DNA of 64,000 bases from Acidithiobacillus sp. AMEEHan (lineage in GTDB: Bacteria; Pseudomonadota; Gammaproteobacteria; Acidithiobacillales; Acidithiobacillaceae), in assembly GCF_030996345.1 (NCBI RefSeq), contig NZ_CP118747.1, positions 1,858,001 to 1,922,000 on the forward strand, read 5' to 3'. The notes below the pieces were generated by a model. It had not been told where the DNA came from. It saw nothing but the letters and a program-made list of their open reading frames with translations, and made no database searches. Made by a program: the position numbers and the translations under genes. Below are positions 36,914 to 46,141 of the stretch, piece after piece (position 1 is the stretch's first letter; each line of letters opens with the position of its first letter).

Positions 36914-37849
36914 TTGGTAACGAAACGCATCACTTGTCCTCCGAGAAAATTCCGTATTTTCACACACTATTACCGATTCCTTATTGCTGGTCTTTCTGGG
37001 ATCATGTCCGGATGCTCTCCCATCCACATCATCAACAATCTTACACCAACAAGCACTTATAAGATTGATCGCGGAATCCGCTATCAAAACCAGCCCAGAG
37101 GCCATCTCGATGTCTATGTCCCTGTACCTGGAGATGGCTATCCCAGGCCATCCAAAGGCTACCCAGTGGTAATCTTCATCTATGGTGGAGCTTGGGACAG
37201 TGGTGACAGACAAGAGTATAAATTCGTGGGTGAAGCCTTGGCAGCACGAGGGATGGTCGTAGTGATCCCCAACTATCGGCTATATCCGGAGGTACGGTAC
37301 CCTGCGTTCTTGCGCGATAATGCGCGCGCTGTTGCCTGGACGTACCATCACATAGCCGCGCACGAGGGCAATCCCAAAGATCTCTTCATCATGGGTCACA
37401 GCGCAGGGGCATACAATGCAGCCATGTTAGTATTAGATCCTCGCTGGCTGCATGCAGTTGGGTTGCAGCCGAATATCTTCAGTGGTTGGATCGGCCTGGC
37501 TGGACCATACAACTTCTATCCAATCACCTATAAACCCGTCCGCCCAATCTTTTTCTATCCGAACTATCCTGCTATGAGCATGCCCATAGACTTCGCAAAT
37601 GATCCAGATGCACCAAGAACCTTTTTGGGAGCGGCGGCACACGATAATCTCGTAAATCCGAAAACAAACACAAATGTTTTAGCAAAAGATCTCAAAAAAG
37701 CTGGCGTGCCAGTGGAACTGAAAATTTACCGTGGAGTAAATCATGAAACATTGATTGGCGCATTCGCCAAGCCGCTACGCTGGATGGCTCCAGTGCTTGA
37801 TGATGTAGTAGCTTTTATCAAAGTTGGTCACGATCTCCATCAAAAATAG
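36914..37849 (+). CDS. Alpha/beta-hydrolase (esterase/lipase-type), probable lipoprotein
   Basis: 311 residues from a TTG directly after the preceding stop. The catalytic Ser163 lies in GHSAGAY, the oxyanion loop in YGGAW (90-94), and the Asp and His candidates near the C-terminus (ending GVNHETLIGAFAKPL). The N-terminus is hydrophobic with Cys34 after MSG, which could be a lipidation site. It resembles the carboxylesterase/kynurenine-formamidase-like group. It is the last gene of the operon; no substrate can be named. Confidence 0.75.
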   Translation: MVTKRITCPPRKFRIFTHYYRFLIAGLSGIMSGCSPIHIINNLTPTSTYKIDRGIRYQNQPRGHLDVYVPVPGDGYPRPSKGYPVVIFIYGGAWDSGDRQEYKFVGEALAARGMVVVIPNYRLYPEVRYPAFLRDNARAVAWTYHHIAAHEGNPKDLFIMGHSAGAYNAAMLVLDPRWLHAVGLQPNIFSGWIGLAGPYNFYPITYKPVRPIFFYPNYPAMSMPIDFANDPDAPRTFLGAAAHDNLVNPKTNTNVLAKDLKKAGVPVELKIYRGVNHETLIGAFAKPLRWMAPVLDDVVAFIKVGHDLHQK

Positions 37850-38097
37850 CAATGTCAAATCTCGTGGCTTGGCGAGGCAGTAAATCCTAACAAAAATAAT
37901 TCTGACCTCCTATACTAAACGTCCGCTTTCAGTCTCTTCCCGCCCATGGCGCAGCGCCTTGGCTGAATTTACCGCTTTCCATTGAAGGACGGCAAGCATA
38001 ATCGTCCTATGCCCGTCAGCCCCAGATCCTTGGTCTATAGCCGCCCTCGTTACACGCCATCTGATAGACTCTCCAGATCAGACGAGGAGGTTATCGA
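37850..38097. other. Intergenic stretch with a short dispersed repeat
   Basis: No gene. GTCCGCTTTCAGTCT at about 37920-37935 is one copy of the 15-base motif found around the mer operon. GAGGAGG at 38084-38090 is the ribosome site of the dinB-like gene. Confidence 0.5.
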
Positions 38098-39218
38098 TTG
38101 CCCAGCCCACCAGAGCGCAGCCTCGCTCTCAGCAAAATCATTCACGTGGATATGGACGCGTTCTTTGCGGCTGTGGAGCAACGCGATCGGCCAGAGCTCC
38201 ATGGTCGGCCGGTGATTGTCGGTGGCGACCCCAATGGCCGGGGAGTCGTTGCCACCTGCAGCTACGAAACCCGACGTTTTGGGATCCACTCGGCCATGTC
38301 GGCGGCACGGGCTCGCTCACTCTGCCCGCAGGCCATCTTTGTCCGTCCCCGCATGGAAGCCTATCGAGAGGCCTCCCGTCAGGTTATGGCTATCCTACGC
38401 AGTTACACATCACTCGTGGAGCCACTGTCGCTGGATGAGGCCTTTCTGGACGTCACTGCTGCCACCGCCGATGGTGTCCTGGCGGTCGAAATCGCCCGCG
38501 AGATTCTGGACAACATTCATCGGGAAACGGGGCTGACCGCTTCGGCAGGGGTCTCCTACAATAAGTTGCTCGCCAAGCTCACCTCCGACTGGCGCAAACC
38601 CCATGGGCTTTTCGTTATCCCGCCCGAATGTGGCCTCGACTTCCTGGCGCCGCTGCCCGTTGGCAAACTGCATGGTGTGGGTCCGGCCACTGTAAAAAAC
38701 TATCCGCCATGGGTATCGACACCGTCTCGGATTTGCGGGCGATAACGCAGGAGCGGTTAATGAGCTGTTTCGGTAAGGCTGGAGCTTGGTTTTACGAAGT
38801 GGCGCGGGGGATCGATAGGCGGCCCGTGCAGCCGACCCGCCAACGGAAATCGGTGGGTACGGAGCGGACCTTCTCGGAAAATCTGGAGGATCGAAGGACC
38901 ATGCTGGCCACGTTACAGGAGATGGCCGGGCAGGTTGCGGGCCGTCTCCAGGCACTCGCCTTGGCGGGCTACACGGTGAACATCAAGGCACGCTTTCCCG
39001 ATTTTGCCACGGTCACCCGAGCGCACACGGCGACCGAAACCATCGGGAATACGGAAACCATCGTGGCATTGCTGCCAGAATTACTGGCTCGGGCAGTTCC
39101 CCAGGGGGCGTCCGTGCGTCTGCTCGGAATCACAGTGAGTGGCCTCGTCCAAATCCAGGCGGCACGCCGCGGCGCCCGCCAGCTGAACTTGCTGAACAGA
39201 ATCCCCGATCTGCGGTAA
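38098..39218 (+). pseudogene. dinB: DNA polymerase IV-like (dinB), one-base frameshift
   Basis: Two frames (38098-38745 and the continuing one to 39218) form a single Y-family polymerase: [11 protein letters not shown] and [10 protein letters not shown] carry the catalytic acids, with YETRRFGI nearby. After HGVGPATVK the frame breaks in a run of six A (38694-38699); one extra A restores [14 protein letters not shown]. The second part holds the thumb and little-finger regions. The TTG start has GAGGAGG seven bases upstream. If real, the frameshift kills the polymerase; if a sequencing error, the gene is intact. Confidence 0.85.
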
Positions 39219-39379
39219 GAACATGGCAAGAAAATGGGCGATGATGCAGCGTTGGACTAAACCGCTGGCGCGGTAGGGTGGCTTCGTTCTGATTTTGTGG
39301 GCCATTGTGACAACGTGCCTTCCATTTCCTATGTTGAAAGCTCGGGCAATTCGCCTACTTTCAGGATAGGAGCAGCGTC

Positions 39380-40255
39380 ATGATCCCTTCGACCCAAGGC
39401 ATTACTCCCCTACGTCAACGCATGATCGATGATATGCGGATGCGCAAACTAGCCCCCAAGACACAAATCGCCTACATCCGAGCCGTGCGGAAGTTTACAG
39501 ACTATCTGGGGCGATCACCGGACACGGCGGCAGCGGAAGACCTCCGTTCTTTCCAGTTATCCCTCGCCAATCACGGCGTTTCGTCGATTACCATCAACGC
39601 TACCATCACCGGGCTGAAGTTTTTCTTTGAAGTCACGCTTGACCGTGCTGACTGTATGTCAAAGATGCAATCCGTGCCAGTCCCGCGCAGGCTTCCTGTA
39701 GTATTGAGTCGTGCGGAAGTAGCTCGACTGATCACCGCAGCCCCAAATCTCAAGTACGAAACCGTATTCTCGGTCGCCTATGGAGCAGGACTGCGCTCTC
39801 ATGAGGTAATTTCCCTCAAGGTCGGAGATGTCGATAGCCAACGCATGGTTTTGCGGGTCGAGCAGGGCAAAGGGCTACAGGATCGCTACGCCATGCTGTC
39901 GCCGGTGCTGCTGGAGCAGCTGCGCGCCTGGTGGTGGGCAGCCCACGCACAAGGGAAGATGCTCCGTGAAGGTTGGCTATTCCCAGGACGCGACCCAACG
40001 CACCCACTCAGCCCTCGGCAAATCAACCGTGCCATACACGGTGCTGCAACTGCGGCAAAGATTAACAAACGAGTTTCAATGCATACGCTGCGCCATAGTT
40101 TCGCCACCCACCTGTTAGAGCAGAGAGTGGATATCCGGATCATTCAGGTCCTACTTGGTCACCAGCGCCTGGAAACGACGGCACTCTATGCTCATGTGGC
40201 CACAGGAATTCTACGCGAAGTGGTCAGTCCACTCGAGGGTCTGCACTCCAGATAG
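39380..40255 (+). CDS. Tyrosine recombinase of an IS91-type element
   Basis: 291 residues, close to the XerC/D and integron-integrase type. Core-binding domain first, then the catalytic residues: R in GAGLRSHEVISLK, H-x2-R in MHTLRHSFATHLL, and GHQRLETTALYAHV with the nucleophile Tyr. It ends nine bases before the adjacent IS91-type transposase, an arrangement seen in elements of that family. It has AGGAGC upstream of the ATG. It is unrelated to the island integrase. Confidence 0.88.
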   Translation: MIPSTQGITPLRQRMIDDMRMRKLAPKTQIAYIRAVRKFTDYLGRSPDTAAAEDLRSFQLSLANHGVSSITINATITGLKFFFEVTLDRADCMSKMQSVPVPRRLPVVLSRAEVARLITAAPNLKYETVFSVAYGAGLRSHEVISLKVGDVDSQRMVLRVEQGKGLQDRYAMLSPVLLEQLRAWWWAAHAQGKMLREGWLFPGRDPTHPLSPRQINRAIHGAATAAKINKRVSMHTLRHSFATHLLEQRVDIRIIQVLLGHQRLETTALYAHVATGILREVVSPLEGLHSR

Positions 40256-40264
40256 GCCCGCCCC

Positions 40265-41458
40265 GTGGAACCGCCTGCCATAGAGGTCGCGGATATTTTT
40301 CGCGCCCATGGGCCAACTTGGCGACACGCTCAGCACACGCACTTGAGCCTGGCGCAGCTCAAGGTCATGTCCGCCATCGAGCAATGCCGCAGCTCAGCGC
40401 TGGGTGGACATGTGCTGCGCTGCACGGAGTGTGCGCATACGGATATTTCTTATAACTCCTGCCGCAACCGGCATTGCCCGAAGTGCCAGGCCAGCGCGGC
40501 TCGACGCTGGCTGGAAGCCCGGCAAATCGATCTGCTACCGGTAGAATATTATCATGTGGTCTTCACTTTGCCGGCGCCCATCAGCGCGATCGCTTATTCC
40601 AACAAGGCGGTGATTTATCGCCTGCTGTTTACCGTCGCTGCCGAAACACTGGAAACCATTGCGGCCGATCCCCAGCATCTGGGTGCCCGCATCGGGGCCA
40701 CCTTGGTCCTCCATACTTGGGGGTCGGCGCTGACGCACCACCCTCATGTTCATGGCATCGTCCCCGGTGGCGGCTTATCTCTTGATGGCACCCGTTGGGT
40801 CGCCTGCAAGCCGGGGTTCTTCCTACCAGTGCGGGTGCTCTCGCGTCTGTTTCGACGGCGATTTCTCGAAGAACTCCTTCAGGCGCACCACGCCGGCCAG
40901 CTGCAGTTTTTCGGGGAGTATGCTGCGCTGATCGATTCCGCCGCCTTTGCCGACTGGCTCACGCCGTTACGGAACTGCGAATGGGTGGTTTACGCCAAGC
41001 GGCCCTTTGCCGGGCCTGCAGCGGTTCTGGCCTATCTATCCCGTTATACGCATCGGGTGGCGATTTCCAACCGGCGCCTAGTGGCCTTCGACGCACATGG
41101 GGTCACGTTCCGTTGGAAAGATTATCGGGCAAAAGGCCGCACTCGTCATAAAATCATGACCCTCAGTACGGACGAATTCATGCGTCGATTTCTGATGCAT
41201 GTATTACCCAGTGGGTTCCATCGCATTCGCCACTATGGGCTGTTGGCCAACGCCAGGCGCAAGAAAAACCTAGTGTTGGTTCGTCACCTTCTGCACGCGA
41301 CACCCGATACATCGCCAGAAAACGAGGATACGTCCGCAGGAACAGCCACACAGCCCACCTTCGTCTGCCCGGATTGCGGGGCCGCGATGATCATCGTCGA
41401 GACTCTGGTGCGTGCATCCTCCATCCGTGCACCACCCCGGCATGGGGGTGCGCAATGA
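40265..41458 (+). CDS. IS91-family Y2 transposase
   Basis: 397 residues. N-terminal zinc finger (RCTECAHTDISYNSCRNRHC), HUH motif in HHPHVHGIVPGGG, the two catalytic Tyr in AYLSRYTHRVAIS, and a C-terminal basic part. These elements move by rolling-circle-like transfer of one strand. The start is GTG with weak spacing. The frame is intact. Confidence 0.92.
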   Translation: MEPPAIEVADIFRAHGPTWRHAQHTHLSLAQLKVMSAIEQCRSSALGGHVLRCTECAHTDISYNSCRNRHCPKCQASAARRWLEARQIDLLPVEYYHVVFTLPAPISAIAYSNKAVIYRLLFTVAAETLETIAADPQHLGARIGATLVLHTWGSALTHHPHVHGIVPGGGLSLDGTRWVACKPGFFLPVRVLSRLFRRRFLEELLQAHHAGQLQFFGEYAALIDSAAFADWLTPLRNCEWVVYAKRPFAGPAAVLAYLSRYTHRVAISNRRLVAFDAHGVTFRWKDYRAKGRTRHKIMTLSTDEFMRRFLMHVLPSGFHRIRHYGLLANARRKKNLVLVRHLLHATPDTSPENEDTSAGTATQPTFVCPDCGAAMIIVETLVRASSIRAPPRHGGAQ

Positions 41459-41884
41459 TTGCCAGCGCACACCGATACCTATCCCACTGTCCATCGGCGA
41501 TATATTGGCCAGAGCCAATAAGAGAGCCTTGGGCCTCGTCCAGAAAACAGCACAATTTTCGCCTGTTGAATCGTAGTGTACCGGCAGAAATCGAACCTAT
41601 CCGACCACAAGTTGCCTACTCAAGAGAACAAATCCGCCAACAGCTGTGCCAAGCTGGCCTTTCGTGCCAGGATAGGACGCTCCAAATCCCCATAGCCTGT
41701 AGCCTCATCTGAACGTCACGTTTCCCCCCGCGGTTTCCTCCTTCGTGGCTTGTCCGACGCCTGCCCGATAAGTCCCGCAGCACCAGTCGCCGCGTGGGCA
41801 GGCATCAGACAACCCTTAGCGAAAGCTGCCATTCAACTTCAAGCTGCGGACGAGTAGTATAGGTCATGAAGCTGCAGTGCGAGG
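41459..41884. other. Non-coding stretch after the IS91 transposase
   Basis: Apart from the large hairpin, nothing is recognised. A short open frame at 41374-41712 is not supported. The 1207-codon gene follows. Confidence 0.45.
41750..41812. repeat. 17-bp imperfect inverted repeat (large hairpin)
   Basis: Arms 41750-41766 and 41796-41812 pair over 17 positions with two C/T differences (both allow G-U pairing) and a 29-base loop. It fits the hairpin end of an IS91 element, but the expected GTTC-type tetramer is not obvious next to it. Confidence 0.5.
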
Positions 41885-44800
41885 ATGGAACTGCGGCAAC
41901 CTGCTTACCATTGGACTATGATCAGATTCCCGAGCTTCAAGCATGTGCCGAGCGAGACGCGGCGGATCCTGCGGGATCGATTCGATAGCAAACTCCGTGT
42001 TGTTCGACAGGACCAGGTTCTTAACCCAGATCAGAAGGTGACACCAGATCAACTCACGCTGAGGATGCTGGTAAACTTGAAAGTCTTTTCAAATGCGGAG
42101 TGGTCTCAAGCTGAAATTGCCTATGTCCAGGCCAGACCAACAGGTAACGAGCCTCCAGACCTGCAGACACTCGCCAATTTGGGGTGGCTACGCCGGGTTT
42201 GGGGCCGAGCTAGAATCAATCTGGATCTTCGCGTATCCGCATTACGTACTTCAACCGGATTGATGGATGCCTTCAAGACCGTCCTTTCCGGAATTGACGA
42301 GCAGCGGTATGAATCCATTGTTGAAGTTCGGACGGATCCTGAACTGGCAGAACTTGTTGACGCCATTCAGAAAGGATGCAGCAACCCATCCCAAATCGTT
42401 AGCCGAACACCCGGATGGATCGCTGCAAGGCTATGGGAACAGATCTTGCCGCAAGAGAGCTCTCCTGAGAGTGCGCTTCGTCGATGGGTGGATTTAACAA
42501 GCCTGCTTCAACATCCATTGATTGTTCCCGAGAAAGCCTGGAGTACATCAGACGCGAATACGTTTCGAGAGACCGCAATCAGAGTAATTGCGAAGGAGCG
42601 CTGCCTCGGCGGATGGAATGAAACTCGGGATCTATACGCCCGTCAGGCTACGCTGAAGCACCATTTATCGCGAGAGGTCGCCGACTCGCGGTTTCCGCCG
42701 CCCCCAGATACGCTGGTTGATCGGGCGCTTTGGGCGGGATCTCATCCGATAGAGGCCAGCACGTATGGTTCACTGGAAGCCTGCGGGGAGCTATTCCGCT
42801 TATTGGGGCTTCTTCTTGCCGACGCCGATGCAGTGGAGAACTCTGCGGCACCCCATCCAGTAGTGGCCCAACTTATCGATTTAGCGATTGACCGTGCCGA
42901 GCTTTTCATTGCTCTATTATTTCAGATCCGGGCACGGCCAAGATTGCTAGCGGACCTCGTCATACATCCACGGACCGCAGGGCTCGCGTGCCTCCTAATC
43001 GCGCAATGGAGTTCGCCGGCAGGTGCGTGGGATCGGGGTCTCGTCGAACATGACTTTCATATTGGCCAAGTCAAGGCATTTGCTGATGCAGTGGCAATGC
43101 TCGGAGAGCACTTACGTGCCGGACGGACTGATGCCAGCGAAGCGGCAGCATTGCTCAACTGGCTACATGATCGAACTGGCTCCGGCTTCATTGACGATGC
43201 CGACGAGGGAGATTCACTGATTGAAGCTCTTCGTCGGGAACTGACAAGTTGCTCCGACTCGATTCTGCTCGCGATGGTTCAGTCGCTTGATGGGCCCAAT
43301 TTGCGTCTAGGTGTCGGAGCATCTGAGTTTGCTACGGTTCTCGATCTCTTAGACCTCGGCAGCATTGCGGACGAGGTGGACGCTGACACCATCGTGACCG
43401 CCTATGCCCAATCCATATCGACTGGCGACTACTCACTATCGTCCCATCGAATTGGAGTCGCAGGTGCAGCTGCGCTGGCTCGAATAGCAGGACGAAACCA
43501 AATGTTGCGCAATCGGTTCCTTCATCCCTTGGACGTTCGGGCGCAGCTAGGACTGGCGACTCCTCAAGACAACGAGATCACCCTAGTAGAGACCATAGGG
43601 CGGTCGCTGCGAACACATATCCGGATTCTCTGTCGCGCCATTATCGGTGGGGAGCCAAACGTGCCCCGCGACCTGTTTGATGCTCTAGTCGACACTGTCC
43701 GGACTGGGGCGTTGCAGCACAAGGAAAAAGGGCGCGTCGCAGCGTTCGCACCGCGATTTGAGAAGCGTAGTTGGGGACCGGCCTCCGACCGCCCCTTAGC
43801 TGAGGACTTGGCGGCCGTGCTAACCTTTGTTGATTTCTCACACCAAAAGGCTCTCCTGGCAGCGATTCTTGAAACTGATGAGCCACTCATTCTCGCGCAA
43901 CTGCTGTCGAGAAGTCCGCCCAATCTCCGCACCAACATCGACCGACGCCTCACTACGCTTGCGCCGAACGACGCCGGAACAATCCACACTCTTCCGGAAA
44001 TGCAGGCTCGTATCGACGCGTTACTGACCGCTGGTGCCGCCGACGCCGCCGCAAGCTATATGACTGCCGAGGAAGGGCTTAAGACGTTGGGGAAAACTTC
44101 CGGACGTGAACTCACTCGGTTTCAGAACCAACTTCGACTTGATTTCCTTCGGGAAGACTGGGCGGCGATCGCTGCCAAGGCAGAGCCAGATTTTGCTAGT
44201 CCACAAGAAAAATCAGCGGCGGTTGAATTATTGCGCCAATTTCGTGCACTCACGGCTATTCAAGGACCGAACCAAAATACAAAATTGGCAAAGGCTGAGT
44301 TCCTATATCTCTTTGCTATAAGACCATCGTTTGGTTCCGCTGCCAATTGGTTCGCGGCTGAAGTTGCCGAACTGCTCCAGCCAAATAGCTTTTTAGTCCT
44401 GAAAGGAAATCAAGTTCACCGGGGACGGAGGGCGATTGCTGAATTTGAACGAATGAAAGCGCAGTTTCCATCAGCTGCAGTTGATGAAGGTGTGGAGTGC
44501 AATCGGGCGTTGTTGTTGCTTGCCATAGGTGAGCCTGGCCAAGCCCTTGCCACACTATCTGCTGTGACCTTCTTTCGCCTGCAGGATACCGCCGCAGCTT
44601 ATCGTGCTATAGCGCTCGCTAGGCTTGGCAGGCAACCAGAAGCGACTGCGACGCTGGATGCCGCTGAGCATACTATTGGTAATACTGCGGTTCTAGCCGC
44701 CGCGCGAAGCAACATTGCTAGCGGTGCTCCCTTCCTTTCGGCGCCAGATGTCTCAAGCTATGAAGATTTGACTGATAACGTCGCGTCGGCAATGGCCCGA

Positions 44801-45508
44801 TTCTGGACGATGAATCCCGCCGACCAAGCCCGAGTACTTCGGCGCGAGGCGAATCCATTCGAAGCGCTGCTTATCCACTATGTCCGAGCCGCTGCCGACG
44901 CCGCCGTATCTCTCGTCCCTATGATGGAAAATATTCGGATGGATGCCTGTGAAGATGATCTGAATGCTCTCATACAGTACTTGCTAGCGGCACATATTCA
45001 ATTTCTGGGGTGGTCGGTCAGCGACCAGTCTAAAGGCGGTTATAGCGCCAAGGGGAACCCAGGCGAAAGAGATCTCATCATCAAATGGGGAAGCTCGGTT
45101 TTGGCTCTGATTGAAGCGATGATCTGTGATAGACCACTTACCCAGGATGCGATGAAAGCAAATTTAGAAAGTCATTTCCAGAAGTTGCTTGGATATGGTA
45201 ACTCGAGGATCTTCTTTCATCTTACCTACGCTTATATCGAAGACAAGGTCGAGCTTAATCGATTCCTAGAGGCGATGTCAGAGACTGCAAGTCCGCCTGG
45301 TTTCAGTTTTCTCGGCAAGGATCTGATTCCTCATGAGGACTCTCGACCGCCAGGATTTGCTGCGCGATACTTGGCAGATTTCGGTGAAATAAAGGTCATC
45401 TTTCTTATATTAGATCTAGGTCAACAACGACAACGTCAGGCTGCGAAAACTGCCGGAGAGACTAGAGCACGAAGAGCACGGAAAAGTTCTCTGCCGAATG
45501 CGCCATAA
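41885..45508 (+). CDS. Large protein of unknown family with possible nuclease-like C-terminus
   Basis: 1207 residues, soluble, mostly helical; an alternative start is ATG 41918. About residues 100-1000 have the pattern of stacked helical pairs (for example LALARLGRQPEATATLDAAE, TPR-like), with no Walker motif. From about 1020 the pattern changes to EDDLNALIQYLLA, FLGWSVSDQSKGGYS, GERDLII (D1063) and LALIEAM (E1077), then LESHFQKLLGYGNSRIFF. The acidic D...E pair after a glutamate-bearing helix resembles a PD-(D/E)xK fold, but the usual Lys is replaced (EAM). A scaffold plus nuclease in a defence-rich island suggests a phage-defence effector (inference). No ribosome site stands out. Confidence 0.55.
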   Translation: MELRQPAYHWTMIRFPSFKHVPSETRRILRDRFDSKLRVVRQDQVLNPDQKVTPDQLTLRMLVNLKVFSNAEWSQAEIAYVQARPTGNEPPDLQTLANLGWLRRVWGRARINLDLRVSALRTSTGLMDAFKTVLSGIDEQRYESIVEVRTDPELAELVDAIQKGCSNPSQIVSRTPGWIAARLWEQILPQESSPESALRRWVDLTSLLQHPLIVPEKAWSTSDANTFRETAIRVIAKERCLGGWNETRDLYARQATLKHHLSREVADSRFPPPPDTLVDRALWAGSHPIEASTYGSLEACGELFRLLGLLLADADAVENSAAPHPVVAQLIDLAIDRAELFIALLFQIRARPRLLADLVIHPRTAGLACLLIAQWSSPAGAWDRGLVEHDFHIGQVKAFADAVAMLGEHLRAGRTDASEAAALLNWLHDRTGSGFIDDADEGDSLIEALRRELTSCSDSILLAMVQSLDGPNLRLGVGASEFATVLDLLDLGSIADEVDADTIVTAYAQSISTGDYSLSSHRIGVAGAAALARIAGRNQMLRNRFLHPLDVRAQLGLATPQDNEITLVETIGRSLRTHIRILCRAIIGGEPNVPRDLFDALVDTVRTGALQHKEKGRVAAFAPRFEKRSWGPASDRPLAEDLAAVLTFVDFSHQKALLAAILETDEPLILAQLLSRSPPNLRTNIDRRLTTLAPNDAGTIHTLPEMQARIDALLTAGAADAAASYMTAEEGLKTLGKTSGRELTRFQNQLRLDFLREDWAAIAAKAEPDFASPQEKSAAVELLRQFRALTAIQGPNQNTKLAKAEFLYLFAIRPSFGSAANWFAAEVAELLQPNSFLVLKGNQVHRGRRAIAEFERMKAQFPSAAVDEGVECNRALLLLAIGEPGQALATLSAVTFFRLQDTAAAYRAIALARLGRQPEATATLDAAEHTIGNTAVLAAARSNIASGAPFLSAPDVSSYEDLTDNVASAMARFWTMNPADQARVLRREANPFEALLIHYVRAAADAAVSLVPMMENIRMDACEDDLNALIQYLLAAHIQFLGWSVSDQSKGGYSAKGNPGERDLIIKWGSSVLALIEAMICDRPLTQDAMKANLESHFQKLLGYGNSRIFFHLTYAYIEDKVELNRFLEAMSETASPPGFSFLGKDLIPHEDSRPPGFAARYLADFGEIKVIFLILDLGQQRQRQAAKTAGETRARRARKSSLPNAP

Positions 45509-45700
45509 AATGCTCTTTATGGAAAGTTGTCCTTTAGATACGAATTTTTGTATACCATTAACGAACACGGCCGACTTTATCCTGGAATCTAGAGATGCCA
45601 TATATGATGCCACATCGTCATGCAGCAGCCTTAGCTCAGTCGAATATACTCTGTGCGCACATCAGCTATTTGATAACCGGAAGCCGCTAAAGGTAACAGA

Positions 45701-46141
45701 ATGTTCCATTTGCTCGTTTCATACCAAGGCTGGCCGGAAAACGCAGGGGTTATACCTACTGGAAGGATATACATCGAATCAAATCCGACGTTTCGCGAAT
45801 TTCGAGATGAGAATGGTGTTCTTAATATTGATGCTATTATGAGACTACCGGCATTACTGATGACGGAAATTGGAGGTTCTGGTTCTAGCGCCGCAAAGGT
45901 TGTACAAATTACCTCGGTATCTCAAGGCCCCAGAGATACGGCTTTACGTTACACTACCGACAGCAGTCTTCGTCCAATCTCGAATACTGATTTCGCGACA
46001 CTATCAAGGAAATACGGGCTGTCCAGATATGCGTTAAACCATTCTCACTGGGAAATAGTGGATTTTGATTTATATCGTCTCCTGCTACTGAGCCTTCAAA
46101 GCAAACAACTTTCACCGACAGTGGGCTCCTCGACACATTGA
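45701..46141 (+). CDS. Small protein of unknown family, probably truncated by an ISL3 insertion
   Basis: 146 residues opening MFHLLVSYQGWPENAGVIPTGRIY, with a middle RLPALLMTEIGGSGSSAAKVVQI and HSHWEIVDFDLYRLLLLS. I recall this pattern as an N-terminal module of larger multidomain effectors, though I cannot name the family. The last residues (SKQLSPTVGSSTH) lack similarity to the rest and the ISL3 end starts there, so the gene probably lost its C-terminal domain. The gap from the 1207-residue gene is about 190 bp in the same direction. It may be that gene's partner. Confidence 0.45.
   Translation: MFHLLVSYQGWPENAGVIPTGRIYIESNPTFREFRDENGVLNIDAIMRLPALLMTEIGGSGSSAAKVVQITSVSQGPRDTALRYTTDSSLRPISNTDFATLSRKYGLSRYALNHSHWEIVDFDLYRLLLLSLQSKQLSPTVGSSTH

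Larger units (their letters stand above)
39380..41812. mobile_element. IS91-type element (recombinase plus Y2 transposase)
   Basis: The recombinase and transposase genes are adjacent in one direction. A large imperfect palindrome at 41750-41812 lies about 300 bp beyond the transposase and may be the replicative terminus. The exact left end is not visible, so the left limit given is the recombinase start. Confidence 0.6.

Noticed and set aside
41750-41812. Integron attC site
   Set aside because: The arms lack the RYYYAAC/GTTRRRY core sites, and the nearby recombinase belongs to the IS91-type element, so no integron is claimed.
45498-45842. Frame of 114 codons overlapping the end of the 1207-residue gene
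   Set aside because: It overlaps the better-patterned 45701-46141 frame and has no recognisable composition or ribosome site.
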